This document shows, in pieces, positions 34,368-42,322 of a DNA stretch of 64,000 bases; position 1 is the stretch's first letter; each line of letters opens with the position of its first letter. A program made the translations under genes and the position numbers. Origin of the DNA: an uncultured Pontibacter sp. (GTDB lineage: Bacteria; Bacteroidota; Bacteroidia; Cytophagales; Hymenobacteraceae). The notes beneath the pieces were generated by a model, which was given only the letters and a program-made list of their open reading frames with translations, was not told the origin of the DNA and did no database searches. The stretch spans positions 124,001-188,000 of the forward strand of contig NZ_CANLZM010000005.1 in the NCBI RefSeq assembly GCF_947495565.1. The letters are read 5' to 3'.

Positions 34368-35126
34368 ATGAAGAAATCACTCATTTTGGTAGGAGCCTGC
34401 CTCTGGTACGGCCTCGCCAATGCCACACCCGACACCCTGCAAATAAAAGCAGCGGATCTGCGCATGCACCAGCTCAAGCCTGGCCTGCGGCAGTACATGG
34501 TCACGATCCGGAAGCCCGATAAGCCGGACGTGCTCAGCCAGTCGCTTTGGAACCGCGATGTGCGCCTCGAAAAGTATAAAGGCAAAGATCGCCTGGTTAT
34601 ACGGCAGAGCTGGGTCGGGGCCGATAGCACCACCAACCGCAGGATCTTCTCTATCTGCGAAAGCGACTTCACTCCGGTTTACCACACCAGCACCTCGTTC
34701 AGAGGCACGGCTGCGTTCGAGTTCCGGCAGGGGCAGGTAGTAGGCTCGGATACCACGCAGCACAATGCCTTTAAGGGGTTTAAAGTGGAATCGCCGGAGC
34801 AGGCGTTTAACTGGGAGCTGGACCTGGAGTTTTTCGAAACGCTGCCGCTGAAGGCGAATACCGTGTACAGCATCAACTTTTACCACCCCGGCAGCAGGCC
34901 CGGCCCGGCAGAGAAACTCTATGAGGTAATCGGCTCAGAGAAAATCCCGACGCCTGGGAATACCCAGACCGATTGCTGGAAACTCCGCACCGAGTATGGC
35001 AACGGAAACTATGCTATCTTCTGGATCAGCAAAAAAGGCCATGAGGTGCTAAAGATGGAGGAGGAGTTTAACGGCGCTATACGCCACAAAGTAAAACTCA
35101 GCACCAGTGCCGGAAAGTATATTTAA
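34368..35126 (+). CDS. Exported hypothetical protein, DUF3108-like
   Basis: 252 residues with a signal peptide (cleavage near ANATP, residue 19). The rest is predicted beta-rich with the C-terminal pattern DCWKLRTEYGNGNYAIFWISKKGHEVLKMEEE, reminiscent of DUF3108-like periplasmic proteins where a Trp-containing strand is followed by a Lys/Glu strand. Family placement is tentative and no function is proposed. Monocistronic, with its own terminator. Confidence 0.65.
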   Translation: MKKSLILVGACLWYGLANATPDTLQIKAADLRMHQLKPGLRQYMVTIRKPDKPDVLSQSLWNRDVRLEKYKGKDRLVIRQSWVGADSTTNRRIFSICESDFTPVYHTSTSFRGTAAFEFRQGQVVGSDTTQHNAFKGFKVESPEQAFNWELDLEFFETLPLKANTVYSINFYHPGSRPGPAEKLYEVIGSEKIPTPGNTQTDCWKLRTEYGNGNYAIFWISKKGHEVLKMEEEFNGAIRHKVKLSTSAGKYI

Positions 35127-35163
35127 GGCTTGAGGTCTTTTCTTCCTGGGTTTACTGATTTAC

Positions 35164-35196
35164 AAAGACGAGCTGCAACGGCTCGTCTTTCTTTTT
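35164..35196 (+). terminator. Terminator after the DUF3108-like gene
   Basis: Perfect 10-bp stem AAAGACGAGC/GCTCGTCTTT with a 7-nt loop and CTTTTT tail. The remaining gap to 35443 holds only a promoter element for the desaturase and one TATACTT copy. Confidence 0.85.
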
Positions 35197-35400
35197 ACAA
35201 GAATCTATAAAACTTTTCGTTTTGCATAGAAGCAGTGTGTTTAGCCAGATTCACTAATTATACTTAACTTGTACGCCTTTTACAGCCCTTATTATAGTAC
35301 TGCTGTAGATGCTGTAGGCAAGTTGGCACTGTTATGGCTTTAATTACACCGAATCTTAAGCTAGAGGTTCTTTTATCAACGATTCACTCTTCTGCTCTTT

Positions 35401-35408
35401 TAGCTTTG
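35401..35408 (+). promoter_or_regulatory. -7 element (TAGCTTTG) of the first desaturase
   Basis: Exact TAnnTTTG 35 bp before the ATG at 35444. Its last base coincides with a GTG that would otherwise be a candidate start, which argues for the downstream ATG. Confidence 0.5.
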
Positions 35409-35443
35409 TGTGGGTTTATTTTTCATCACACCATTACCCAAAC

Positions 35444-36556
35444 ATGAAGCTTAAAGGCAAAGTAAAATTCGTATCCAAAGATAAAAACCTCTTTTTCGCT
35501 ACCCTCCGCAAGCGCGTAGACGCTTATTTTAAAGAGAACAATATCCCTAAAACGGCTAACACGGCCATGGTCGTGAAAAGCGTGGTGCTGCTGTTAATGT
35601 ATGTGCTGCCGTTTGTGGCCATTCTGGCGCTACAGCCTGCTTGGCCACTTAGCCTGCTGCTGTGGTTTGTAATGGGTCTGGGCGTGGCCGGTATTGGCAT
35701 GAGCGTAATGCACGACGCCAATCACGGCGCCTTCTCCAGCAATAAAAAAGTTAACTTCCTGATGGGGCATACTTTGAACCTGGTAGGCGGGTCGGCCTTT
35801 AACTGGAAGCTGCAGCACAACATCCTGCACCATACTTACACCAACGTAGTGGAGATGGACGAGGACATTCAGGACAGGCTGGTGCTACGATTCTCGCCGC
35901 ATACTAAGGTAAAGTTCTTCCATAAGCTGCAGTGGGTGTACGCCTTCATGTTTTATGGGCTGCTTACATTGTACTGGGTAGTGGCAAAAGATTTTGTGCA
36001 GTATGGTCTTTTTATTAAAAATGGAGTAAATGTCAACACTGCTTCAGAAAACAAATCCATGCTTCTGAAGCTTGTAATAATGAAGTTGCTATACTTTTTT
36101 GTAGTGTTAGCGGTGCCCACGCTGTTTTTCGGGATTCCTTTTCTGGAGGTGCTGCTTGGCTTTCTGCTGATGCACTTTGTGGCGGGTATTATACTTACAG
36201 TGGTGTTTCAGTTGGCGCACACGGTGGAGGGCACCAGTCACCCAAGGCCTGATGCGCATGGCAACATCGAGAATGATTGGGCCATCCATCAGCTAAACAC
36301 AACGGTTAACTTCTCGCGGAATAACAAGCTGCTGTCCTGGTACGTGGGCGGCCTTAATTTCCAGATAGAGCACCACCTGTTTCCGCGTGTCTGCCATGTG
36401 CATTATCCGGCTATCGCGCATATCGTAAAGGAAACAGCTGCCGAGTTTAATATCCCTTATCTCGAAAACGAAACGTTTTTAAAGGCCGTACGCTCTCATA
36501 TTGCTACCTTGCACCGCTTTGGCAGGTTACCGAACATTAATGAGGCAATTGCTTAG
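35444..36556 (+). CDS. Acyl-lipid/acyl-CoA fatty acid desaturase, copy 1
   Basis: 370 residues, membrane-bound di-iron desaturase. The three histidine boxes are HDANH (90-94), HNILHH (125-130) and QIEHH (307-311), and hydrophobic helices flank them in the usual 2+2 layout. The Q-x-x-H-H third box and length fit front-end or delta-6/linoleoyl-type desaturases; regiospecificity cannot be read from sequence. The ATG at 35444 matches the tandem copy's start MKLKGKVKFV. It lies 83 bp ahead of the second copy, with the same direction. Confidence 0.92.
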   Translation: MKLKGKVKFVSKDKNLFFATLRKRVDAYFKENNIPKTANTAMVVKSVVLLLMYVLPFVAILALQPAWPLSLLLWFVMGLGVAGIGMSVMHDANHGAFSSNKKVNFLMGHTLNLVGGSAFNWKLQHNILHHTYTNVVEMDEDIQDRLVLRFSPHTKVKFFHKLQWVYAFMFYGLLTLYWVVAKDFVQYGLFIKNGVNVNTASENKSMLLKLVIMKLLYFFVVLAVPTLFFGIPFLEVLLGFLLMHFVAGIILTVVFQLAHTVEGTSHPRPDAHGNIENDWAIHQLNTTVNFSRNNKLLSWYVGGLNFQIEHHLFPRVCHVHYPAIAHIVKETAAEFNIPYLENETFLKAVRSHIATLHRFGRLPNINEAIA

Positions 36557-36639
36557 CATTTTTAAAATGCCAAGGTTTTTTTAAGGGACTCGAAAGTTTT
36601 AACTTAAGGGCCGATTTTACCAATTATGAAGTTTATTAA

Positions 36640-37758
36640 ATGAAATTAAAAGGCAAAGTAAAATTCGTTAACAAAGACAAAAGCCTGTTTTTCCCAACGC
36701 TGCGCAAACGTGTAGACGCCTATTTTACTGAAAACAATCTATCTAAGTCCGGTAACAATGCGTTGCTGACTAAAAGTATTATACTGCTGCTGCTTTACCT
36801 AGTGCCCTTTGCGGGGCTGCTGGCTTTTACGCCGGGCTTGTTTGTAAGTCTGCTGCTTTGGTTTGTGATGGGAATAGGCGTGGCGGGCGTTGCCATGAGT
36901 GTGATGCACGACGCCAACCACGGAGCCTTCTCCACAAACAAAACCATAAATTACCTGATGGCGCATTCTGTGAATCTGCTAGGCGCCTCGGCTTTTAACT
37001 GGAAGCTGCAGCACAATATACTGCACCATACTTATACCAACGTGGCGGATATGGACGAAGATATTGACGATATCGTGTTTATGCGTTTCTCCCCACACAC
37101 CAAAGTAAAGTTCTTCCATAAAATCCAGTGGGCATATGCATTTCTGTTTTACGGGCTGCTTACGCTGTATTGGGTTATTCTGAAGGATTTCGTTCAGTTC
37201 TTTAAATATATCAAAAGCGGCGTAAATGCCAACTCAAAAGCAAAGAACAGGGTTGCCTTCGCGAAGATTGTAGCATTTAAGGTGCTGTATTTCTTTTGCG
37301 TGCTTGTGGCACCGACGCTTGTTTTCGGAATACCGTTTCTTGAAGTTCTGGGTGGCTTCCTGCTGATGCATTTTGTAACCGGAATTATACTTTCCACGGT
37401 GTTTCAGTTGGCGCACACGGTGGAGGGCACCAGCCATCCGCTGCCTGGCGAGAATGGCACCATAGAGAACGATTGGGCTATCCACCAGCTCAACACTACT
37501 GCCAATTTCTCGCGCAGAAGCAGGCTGTTGTCCTGGTACGTAGGCGGCCTTAACTTTCAGGTAGAGCACCACCTGTTCCCGCGCATATCGCATGTGCATT
37601 ACCCCGCTATTGCCGATATTGTGAAGCAGACTGCCGCAGAGTATAATATTCCGTACCTTGAGAGCGAAACATTTGTGCAGGCCGTGCGGTCGCATTTAGC
37701 TACGCTGCACCGCTTCGGTAGGCTGCAGCTGCCCCGGCTAAGCGAGGTAATGGCCTAA
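36640..37758 (+). CDS. Acyl-lipid/acyl-CoA fatty acid desaturase, copy 2
   Basis: 372 residues, clearly a tandem duplicate of the preceding gene: near-identical N-terminus MKLKGKVKFVNKDK and the same boxes HDANH, HNILHH and QVEHH. Differences concentrate in the helices after residue 40 and the loop around 190-205, which could alter chain-length or position preference. Sharing of direction and short spacing allow one transcript. It ends before a perfect 46-bp palindrome that should terminate the pair. Confidence 0.92.
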   Translation: MKLKGKVKFVNKDKSLFFPTLRKRVDAYFTENNLSKSGNNALLTKSIILLLLYLVPFAGLLAFTPGLFVSLLLWFVMGIGVAGVAMSVMHDANHGAFSTNKTINYLMAHSVNLLGASAFNWKLQHNILHHTYTNVADMDEDIDDIVFMRFSPHTKVKFFHKIQWAYAFLFYGLLTLYWVILKDFVQFFKYIKSGVNANSKAKNRVAFAKIVAFKVLYFFCVLVAPTLVFGIPFLEVLGGFLLMHFVTGIILSTVFQLAHTVEGTSHPLPGENGTIENDWAIHQLNTTANFSRRSRLLSWYVGGLNFQVEHHLFPRISHVHYPAIADIVKQTAAEYNIPYLESETFVQAVRSHLATLHRFGRLQLPRLSEVMA

Positions 37759-37779
37759 GTATAAACACTATTAAAATCA

Positions 37780-37825
37780 TAGCAAGACAGGCGGCGGGAA
37801 AGCTTTCCCGCCGCCTGTCTTGCTA
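37780..37825. terminator. 46-bp perfect palindrome ending the desaturase pair
   Basis: A fully self-complementary 46-bp sequence with centre GGGAAAGCTTTCCC, 22 bp after the desaturase stop. It gives a GC-rich stem; the tail is only moderately T-rich (ATATACTTT). It could act in both directions. Confidence 0.7.
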
Positions 37826-37914
37826 TATACTTTCCTGAATAATTTTTTGATCTATGTAACACAACCTACTCAGAAATATTCTTTAATTTTATATATTCAA
37901 AATGATATGTTTTT

Positions 37915-38502
37915 ATGAGCAATACTATAAGCGCAGCTACTAAGAGCCGTTACCAACTGGTGGATTACAGCGAGGCAGGAACAGAAGTGCAGGCAATTTA
38001 TGACAACACCATGCAAACGTTGCAGCTGCCTTTTGTACTAAATTGGTTTAAGTGCCAGGGCAATAGCGCTACGCTTTTGCGGGGCAACTGGGCCAAATTA
38101 AAAGCAACGCTCATAGAGGGGCAAGTGCCGAACGTGCTCAAGCAGCTGATCATCTACAACGTATCTAACCTACGTGGCTGCGATTATTGCGCACAGGCAC
38201 ACGGAATTTTTGCCGATAGTATGAGCGCGATGATTAGCACCGAAGAAGGCTACCAGGCAACCAACCTGGATTCGCCGCTGCTGCCAAACAGCTACAAAAC
38301 AGCCATCCGTTTGGTAACGAAAGCGGCGCTGCATACTCAGCAGCTGTCTGATGAGGATTTTCTGGAGCTGGAGCAGGAGGGTTTCACAGACTCGGAGGTG
38401 CAGGAGCTGATGGCGCAGGCAGACCTAGTGAACATGCTGAACACAATTGCCACCATTTCCGGCATAAAGCTCGATAACGAACTGGCCGAGGCTGAGTTTT
38501 AA
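37915..38502 (+). CDS. AhpD-like / carboxymuconolactone decarboxylase family protein
   Basis: 195 residues. The CMD superfamily catalytic motif is C89-D-Y-C92-A-Q-A-H96 in LRGCDYCAQAH, an AhpD-type redox pair with a proton-relay His, so peroxidase or disulfide reductase activity is likely; the physiological partner is unknown. The C-terminal part is acidic (EDFLELEQEGFTDSEVQELMAQA). It heads a three-gene operon, 17 bp before the GAF/DHp gene and its response regulator, which hints at redox-linked signalling (inference). Confidence 0.82.
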   Translation: MSNTISAATKSRYQLVDYSEAGTEVQAIYDNTMQTLQLPFVLNWFKCQGNSATLLRGNWAKLKATLIEGQVPNVLKQLIIYNVSNLRGCDYCAQAHGIFADSMSAMISTEEGYQATNLDSPLLPNSYKTAIRLVTKAALHTQQLSDEDFLELEQEGFTDSEVQELMAQADLVNMLNTIATISGIKLDNELAEAEF

Positions 38503-38519
38503 AAAGCGAAAAACGGACG

Positions 38520-39371
38520 GTGGAAAACCAGGTATACAGGATAACCTACGAGGCTTTTTCCAGGTTTTCGAACAGCCTGATGTGCTGCCGCACGCTGGAG
38601 GCCGTGGCAGCGTCTTTTCGGTTAAACCTGAAGTACCTCTTTAACTTCCATGTTTTCAGGGCCAGCTATTGCCGGGGTAATACTTACCTGCACCTCGAGG
38701 TAACAGCCGCAGGAGCTGTCATAACAAAGCAGGGGCACGCTAGCTTTTTATCATTTGAGGAAGAGCTGCTGGAGCGCCGGGTGCCGCGGCACTGGCAAAA
38801 CCTGCAGGAGTTGCAGCTGCCCCAAGATTATAGCCAGCCAGCCGAGGAGCTGCCGGAGCTGTGGGGCTGGGTAATTCAGAATGATGAAAACAGGCACATT
38901 GTGGTGTCGGTGCTGGCAGGGAAGAGCCGCCTCTTCACCCGAAAAGATATCAATTTCCTGAAGCTGGTGGCCGAGAACCTGGAGGCAAAACTGTTCGAGT
39001 TGTGCCTGCTGCAGGAGCTGGACGAAAAGAACAAGCGGCTGCAGCACGCGCTGGACACAATTAACGAGCAGAACCAGGTTATCTCCTCTATTGTGGAGTA
39101 TCAGCAGGAAGTTATTGTTGAGCGCACCAAAGAAGTGGCTGCTAAAAATGCAAAGCTCCTGGAGGTGTCTGTACTGAACGCCCACAACGTGCGGGAGCCG
39201 CTAAGCCGGGTGCTGGGACTGGTAAACCTGCTTGAAATGCGTGAATGGCCGCTAGAGGAAGTCCGGCAGAACTTTTTACCGCGCCTGAAAACATCGGCGC
39301 AGGATTTGGATATAGCCCTGAAAGAGGTAATCGAGAAATCAACCGCAGACTTGATAGAATTAAAAGCTTAA
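38520..39371 (+). CDS. GAF-like sensor with histidine-kinase dimerisation domain but no ATPase domain
   Basis: 283 residues. Residues 1-160 have a GAF-like pattern with one central Cys pair (MCCRT at 21-24). A long coiled coil (165-215) leads into a DHp helix containing H222 in NAHNVREPLSRVLGLVNLLE, the standard phospho-acceptor context of Bacteroidetes kinases. The protein stops at about residue 283, where an HATPase_c domain would begin, with no frameshift evident. It may thus act as a phosphotransfer or decoy protein, or be phosphorylated by another kinase. GTG start, 17 bp after the AhpD-like gene; a response regulator follows 10 bp later. Confidence 0.75.
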   Translation: MENQVYRITYEAFSRFSNSLMCCRTLEAVAASFRLNLKYLFNFHVFRASYCRGNTYLHLEVTAAGAVITKQGHASFLSFEEELLERRVPRHWQNLQELQLPQDYSQPAEELPELWGWVIQNDENRHIVVSVLAGKSRLFTRKDINFLKLVAENLEAKLFELCLLQELDEKNKRLQHALDTINEQNQVISSIVEYQQEVIVERTKEVAAKNAKLLEVSVLNAHNVREPLSRVLGLVNLLEMREWPLEEVRQNFLPRLKTSAQDLDIALKEVIEKSTADLIELKA

Positions 39372-39381
39372 GAAAATTAGA

Positions 39382-39750
39382 ATGAAAAGGATAGTACTGG
39401 TGGATGACATGGAGATTTTTAACTTCATCATGGTCAATTCTATAAAAAGCGTAAATCCTGCTTACTGCGTGCATGATTTTACCAGCCCGGTGCAGGCATT
39501 CTCAGCCATCGAAGAACTGGATCCGCACCTGGTCTTCCTGGACCTGAACATGCCTGAGATGGACGGCTGGGCGTTTCTGGAGAAAATGCAGGCCCGGAAC
39601 ATGAGCCAGAAAGTGTACATTCTGACTTCATCCACAAGTGAGCTGGACATACAGCGCTCAAAATCGTTTACCAATGTCGCCCGATTCCTGGTAAAACCCG
39701 TTGAGGAAGAACTGCTGGAGGAGATTCTGCAGGAGGGTGAGCTGGTCTGA
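39382..39750 (+). CDS. Single-domain response regulator (CheY-like)
   Basis: 122 residues, receiver domain only: acidic pocket D8-D9, phospho-acceptor D54 in VFLDLNMPEMDGW, S/T at 82-84 in LTSSTS and K105 in FLVKPVEE. There is no output domain, so it should relay by protein contact or phosphotransfer. It is 10 bp downstream of the ATPase-less GAF/DHp gene, so these two are a likely pair. Confidence 0.92.
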   Translation: MKRIVLVDDMEIFNFIMVNSIKSVNPAYCVHDFTSPVQAFSAIEELDPHLVFLDLNMPEMDGWAFLEKMQARNMSQKVYILTSSTSELDIQRSKSFTNVARFLVKPVEEELLEEILQEGELV

Positions 39751-39796
39751 TCCGCAACTTTTAAAGTATAAACTGGCAGCTGCTCTTTTTTGTGGT

Positions 39797-39815
39797 TATG
39801 TTTGTATATACAAAC
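39797..39815 (+). promoter_or_regulatory. -7 element overlapped by a 16-bp palindrome before the GNAT gene
   Basis: TATGTTTG (39797-39804) fits TAnnTTTG. GTTTGTATATACAAAC (39800-39815) is a perfect 16-bp palindrome overlapping the -7 box and the expected start site. GTTATGTTTGTA is shared with the nitroreductase promoter. The ATG at 39823 is 8 bp on, so the leader would be very short. Confidence 0.55.
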
Positions 39816-39822
39816 AATAAGT

Positions 39823-40344
39823 ATGCATTCAGTTGAATTAAGGCCATGCCAGCTGCAGGACCTGCAGGAGCTCCATAAAATAGCTATACGCTCTTACAAC
39901 GATCATTATTTATACTTGTGGCTTGATGGCGGAGCCTGGTATGTAGACCGTAGTTTCAATAAGCAAACGTTGCTGGATGAGCTCAAAGATCCGCATGCCG
40001 CGTTTTATTTTGTCTATTCCGGAGCAGAACTGGTCGGTTTCCTGAAGCTGAACCTGCACAAAGCGCTGGAGAATTACACGGCAGAGGAGGCGCTGGAGCT
40101 GGAACGGATATACCTGCTTAAATCTGCCTCAGGCAAAGGAATTGGCAGGGAGGTTGTCCGGTTTACGAAAGCAGTTGCAGCCCAGTATAACAAGCGCATA
40201 ATATGGTTAAAAGCGATGGACAGCAGCCGCTCGGTAGATTTCTATGAGCAGAACGGCTTTGTGAAGTGCGGCACGCATACCTTGCCTTTCGAGCAGATGA
40301 AGCCAGCCTACAGAGGCATGTTCGTGATGAAGTTGGAGCTGTAG
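39823..40344 (+). CDS. GNAT family N-acetyltransferase
   Basis: 173 residues: VELRPCQLQDLQELHKIAIRSY at the start, YFVYSGAELVGFLKLNL in the core, the acetyl-CoA loop LLKSASGKGIGREVVRF (a good Q/RxxGxG/A variant) and DFYEQNGFVKCGTHTLPF at the end. The acceptor is unknown. The ATG at 39823 is chosen because the upstream TTG lies before the promoter element. Monocistronic. Confidence 0.9.
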   Translation: MHSVELRPCQLQDLQELHKIAIRSYNDHYLYLWLDGGAWYVDRSFNKQTLLDELKDPHAAFYFVYSGAELVGFLKLNLHKALENYTAEEALELERIYLLKSASGKGIGREVVRFTKAVAAQYNKRIIWLKAMDSSRSVDFYEQNGFVKCGTHTLPFEQMKPAYRGMFVMKLEL

Positions 40345-40400
40345 AAGTATAGCCGTTAGTGTGAGGTGTAAAATAAGTATAGATTTAACATACTATAGCA

Positions 40401-40730
40401 ATGCCAACTATACACAAAGTATACTGGGGAATCTTTATTGTGGCTGGACTAATACTTATGGAGTTTTTGTCCCACCCTAGTTCTCCTCAATTTTTCAATG
40501 ACATAGTAGATAGCTACAAAAAAGATGAGGCTAAAATGGCTTCTATAGGTGGATATGAAAGTTATGAATATGAGTACAACAGCAAGCAGCGTAATAAGGA
40601 TACACTAGATTATCTAATCACTATACATGGGCGCAGCGGCAGGATATCTTTAACAGGGAGAGCGGTTAAAAAGGATAACACCTGGCAGGTTATAGAACAA
40701 ATTTCAGAGGGAAAGGATAATAGAGAATGA
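40401..40730 (+). CDS. Small membrane-anchored hypothetical protein
   Basis: 109 residues: short N-terminus, one helix (8-22, VYWGIFIVAGLILME), then an extracytoplasmic polar domain with DTLDYLITIHGRSGRISLTGRAVKKDNTWQVIEQ. The strand pattern of the last part loosely resembles the Coa1-like assembly factor fold (cytochrome oxidase), but I would not assign it. More AT-rich than neighbours. No function proposed. Confidence 0.6.
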   Translation: MPTIHKVYWGIFIVAGLILMEFLSHPSSPQFFNDIVDSYKKDEAKMASIGGYESYEYEYNSKQRNKDTLDYLITIHGRSGRISLTGRAVKKDNTWQVIEQISEGKDNRE

Positions 40731-40773
40731 GTTTTATAAGTGCGCTTCTGTGACAATAAGCATGGAAATCTAG

Positions 40774-40791
40774 TTAATGTACATACATTAA
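40774..40791. promoter_or_regulatory. 18-bp palindromic operator-like site before ypdA
   Basis: TTAATGTA-CA-TACATTAA is a perfect palindrome. Read on the minus strand, 15 consecutive bases (ATGTATGTACATTAA) are identical to 1220-1234 in the nitroreductase promoter. It lies 67-84 bp before the ypdA start at 40858; no clean -7 box is visible next to it. Confidence 0.5.
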
Positions 40792-40857
40792 ACCAAAGTT
40801 TACCACTGCCTGTTGTAAATGCGGGCGTACTTTAGTGCCTTTAGAAAGGATAGAATA

Positions 40858-41841
40858 TTGGAGACAACTCACGACATACTCATTATCGGAGCCGGGCCGA
40901 TTGGGCTCGCTGCAGGGTTGGAGGCGCAGCGGAAGGGGCTGAGCTACCTGATTGTGGAGCGGGGCTGCCTTGTCAACTCTATCTACAACTACCCGCTCAA
41001 CATGACTTTTTTCTCCACTTCGGAGCGACTGGAAATTGGAGGGATACCTTTTACCTCGCTTAACGCAAAACCGACCCGTGCCGAGGCGCTGGAGTATTAC
41101 CGTCGTGTAGCCGATTCCGCAAACCTGCACATCAACCTGTTTGAGGAAGTGCAGCATCTGCAGCCTGAAGACGGTTTGTACCGCATTAGTACAAGCAAAG
41201 GCAGTTATAAGGCACACCATATAGTGGTGGCGCTAGGTTTTTATGGCATCCCGAATTTGTTGCACGTGCCCGGCGAGGACCTTCCAAAAGTGCGTCACTA
41301 CTACTTTGACCCGCATTATTATTTCCGTCAGAAAGTAGTGGTGGTGGGCGCCAACAACTCTGCCGCCGATGCTGCCCTGGAAACCTGGCGTAAAGGAGCC
41401 GAGGTGACGCTGGTAGTGCGCCAGCCGGAGCTAGGAAGTATAAAGTACTGGACCAAACCCGACCTGGAGAACCGCATCAAAGAAGGCGACATAAAAGCTT
41501 ATTTCAGCTCCAGCATCACAGAGGTGCGTGAGCATGAGGTGGATATACAAACGCCGGACGGCAAAGTGACGTTGGAGAATGATTTTGTGCTGGCCATGAC
41601 AGGGTACCAACCAGATTTCAGTTTTCTGGAGAAAATAGGTGTGCAGCTGAGTCAGGATGAGAAGCGCTTGCCGCAGTATAACCCCGAAACCATGGAAACG
41701 AACCTGCCAAACGTATACTTGGCAGGCGTAGTGTGCGGCGGCATGGACACGCGGGTATGGTTTATTGAAAACTCGCGCGAGCACGCCGTAAAAATAGTAG
41801 ATCACATCAAGCAGGAGCTACAGGAGGTGGAGAAAGTATAA
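40858..41841 (+). CDS. ypdA: YpdA family putative bacillithiol disulfide reductase
   Basis: About 327 residues, the length of characterised YpdA/Bdr proteins. It has an FAD Rossmann fold HDILIIGAGPIGLAAGLEA, the YpdA-typical block GCLVNSIYNYPLNMTFFSTSERLEIG, an NAD(P)H fold VVVVGANNSAADAALE and CGGMDTRVWFIENSREHAVKI at the end. It has no CxxC pair, as expected for this single-Cys family. Bdr reduces bacillithiol disulfide in low-molecular-weight thiol metabolism. The start is uncertain: TTG at 40858 best matches family length, while ATG at 40819 would add 13 residues. Preceded by a palindrome shared with the nitroreductase operon. Confidence 0.88.
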   Translation: METTHDILIIGAGPIGLAAGLEAQRKGLSYLIVERGCLVNSIYNYPLNMTFFSTSERLEIGGIPFTSLNAKPTRAEALEYYRRVADSANLHINLFEEVQHLQPEDGLYRISTSKGSYKAHHIVVALGFYGIPNLLHVPGEDLPKVRHYYFDPHYYFRQKVVVVGANNSAADAALETWRKGAEVTLVVRQPELGSIKYWTKPDLENRIKEGDIKAYFSSSITEVREHEVDIQTPDGKVTLENDFVLAMTGYQPDFSFLEKIGVQLSQDEKRLPQYNPETMETNLPNVYLAGVVCGGMDTRVWFIENSREHAVKIVDHIKQELQEVEKV

Positions 41842-41906
41842 AATAGAACCTCCTTTAATATTATAGCAGCTACTGCATCTAACAATGGTTCTACATACTT
41901 ACTTAT

Positions 41907-42030
41907 TACTGCCGCGAGCTTTCAGCTTTTAAGGCAAGCTTTCAGCTTGCGAAAGTATAGATGCCGCTAATTATCGTAAGCTGAAGACTTACCCTCATGT
42001 CAAACCACGGACTGAAAGCTCGCAGGAGGC
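41907..42030 (+). repeat. Dispersed intergenic repeat, third copy
   Basis: TACTGCCGCGAGC... to ...GCTCGCAGGAGGC. GCGAGCTTTCAG on the left and CTGAAAGCTCGC on the right are perfect 12-bp inverted repeats. GCAAGCTTTCAGCTTGC (41934-41950) is an inner hairpin followed by GAAAGTATAGAT, as in the other copies. It lies in the 481-bp gap before the RhlE-type gene. Confidence 0.8.
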
Positions 42031-42145
42031 ATTTGGCGTTATACTTGCCTCTCCGATAAAAATCTCAGCTCGGCATTCAAAAGCATCAAGATCATCCACC
42101 CAAAGTATAAAACTTGCCAAGTTAGGAACAGAGTAAACTTGGCTC

Positions 42146-42153
42146 TATCTTTG
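42146..42153 (+). promoter_or_regulatory. -7 element of the RhlE-type helicase gene with long leader
   Basis: TATCTTTG fits TAnnTTTG. Transcription would start near 42160, leaving a leader of about 160 nt, in which GCGCA/TGCGC can pair just ahead of the AUG. Long structured leaders are common on cold-shock DEAD-box helicase genes, so temperature control is a reasonable guess. Confidence 0.45.
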
Positions 42154-42322
42154 TAGCTTGCTTTCTGCGCCTTTGAAACTATAAAAGCTTTTTTTAGGTT
42201 GATGAGAGCAACACCGGTCGGGAATGGCCTCTTTGCAGTTTCTGCACTATTTCAAACTCCGGCTACCTTACCGTGAAAGCAGCGCACATGGCGTTGCGCG
42301 GTTTTATTTGAAAAACCATTGA

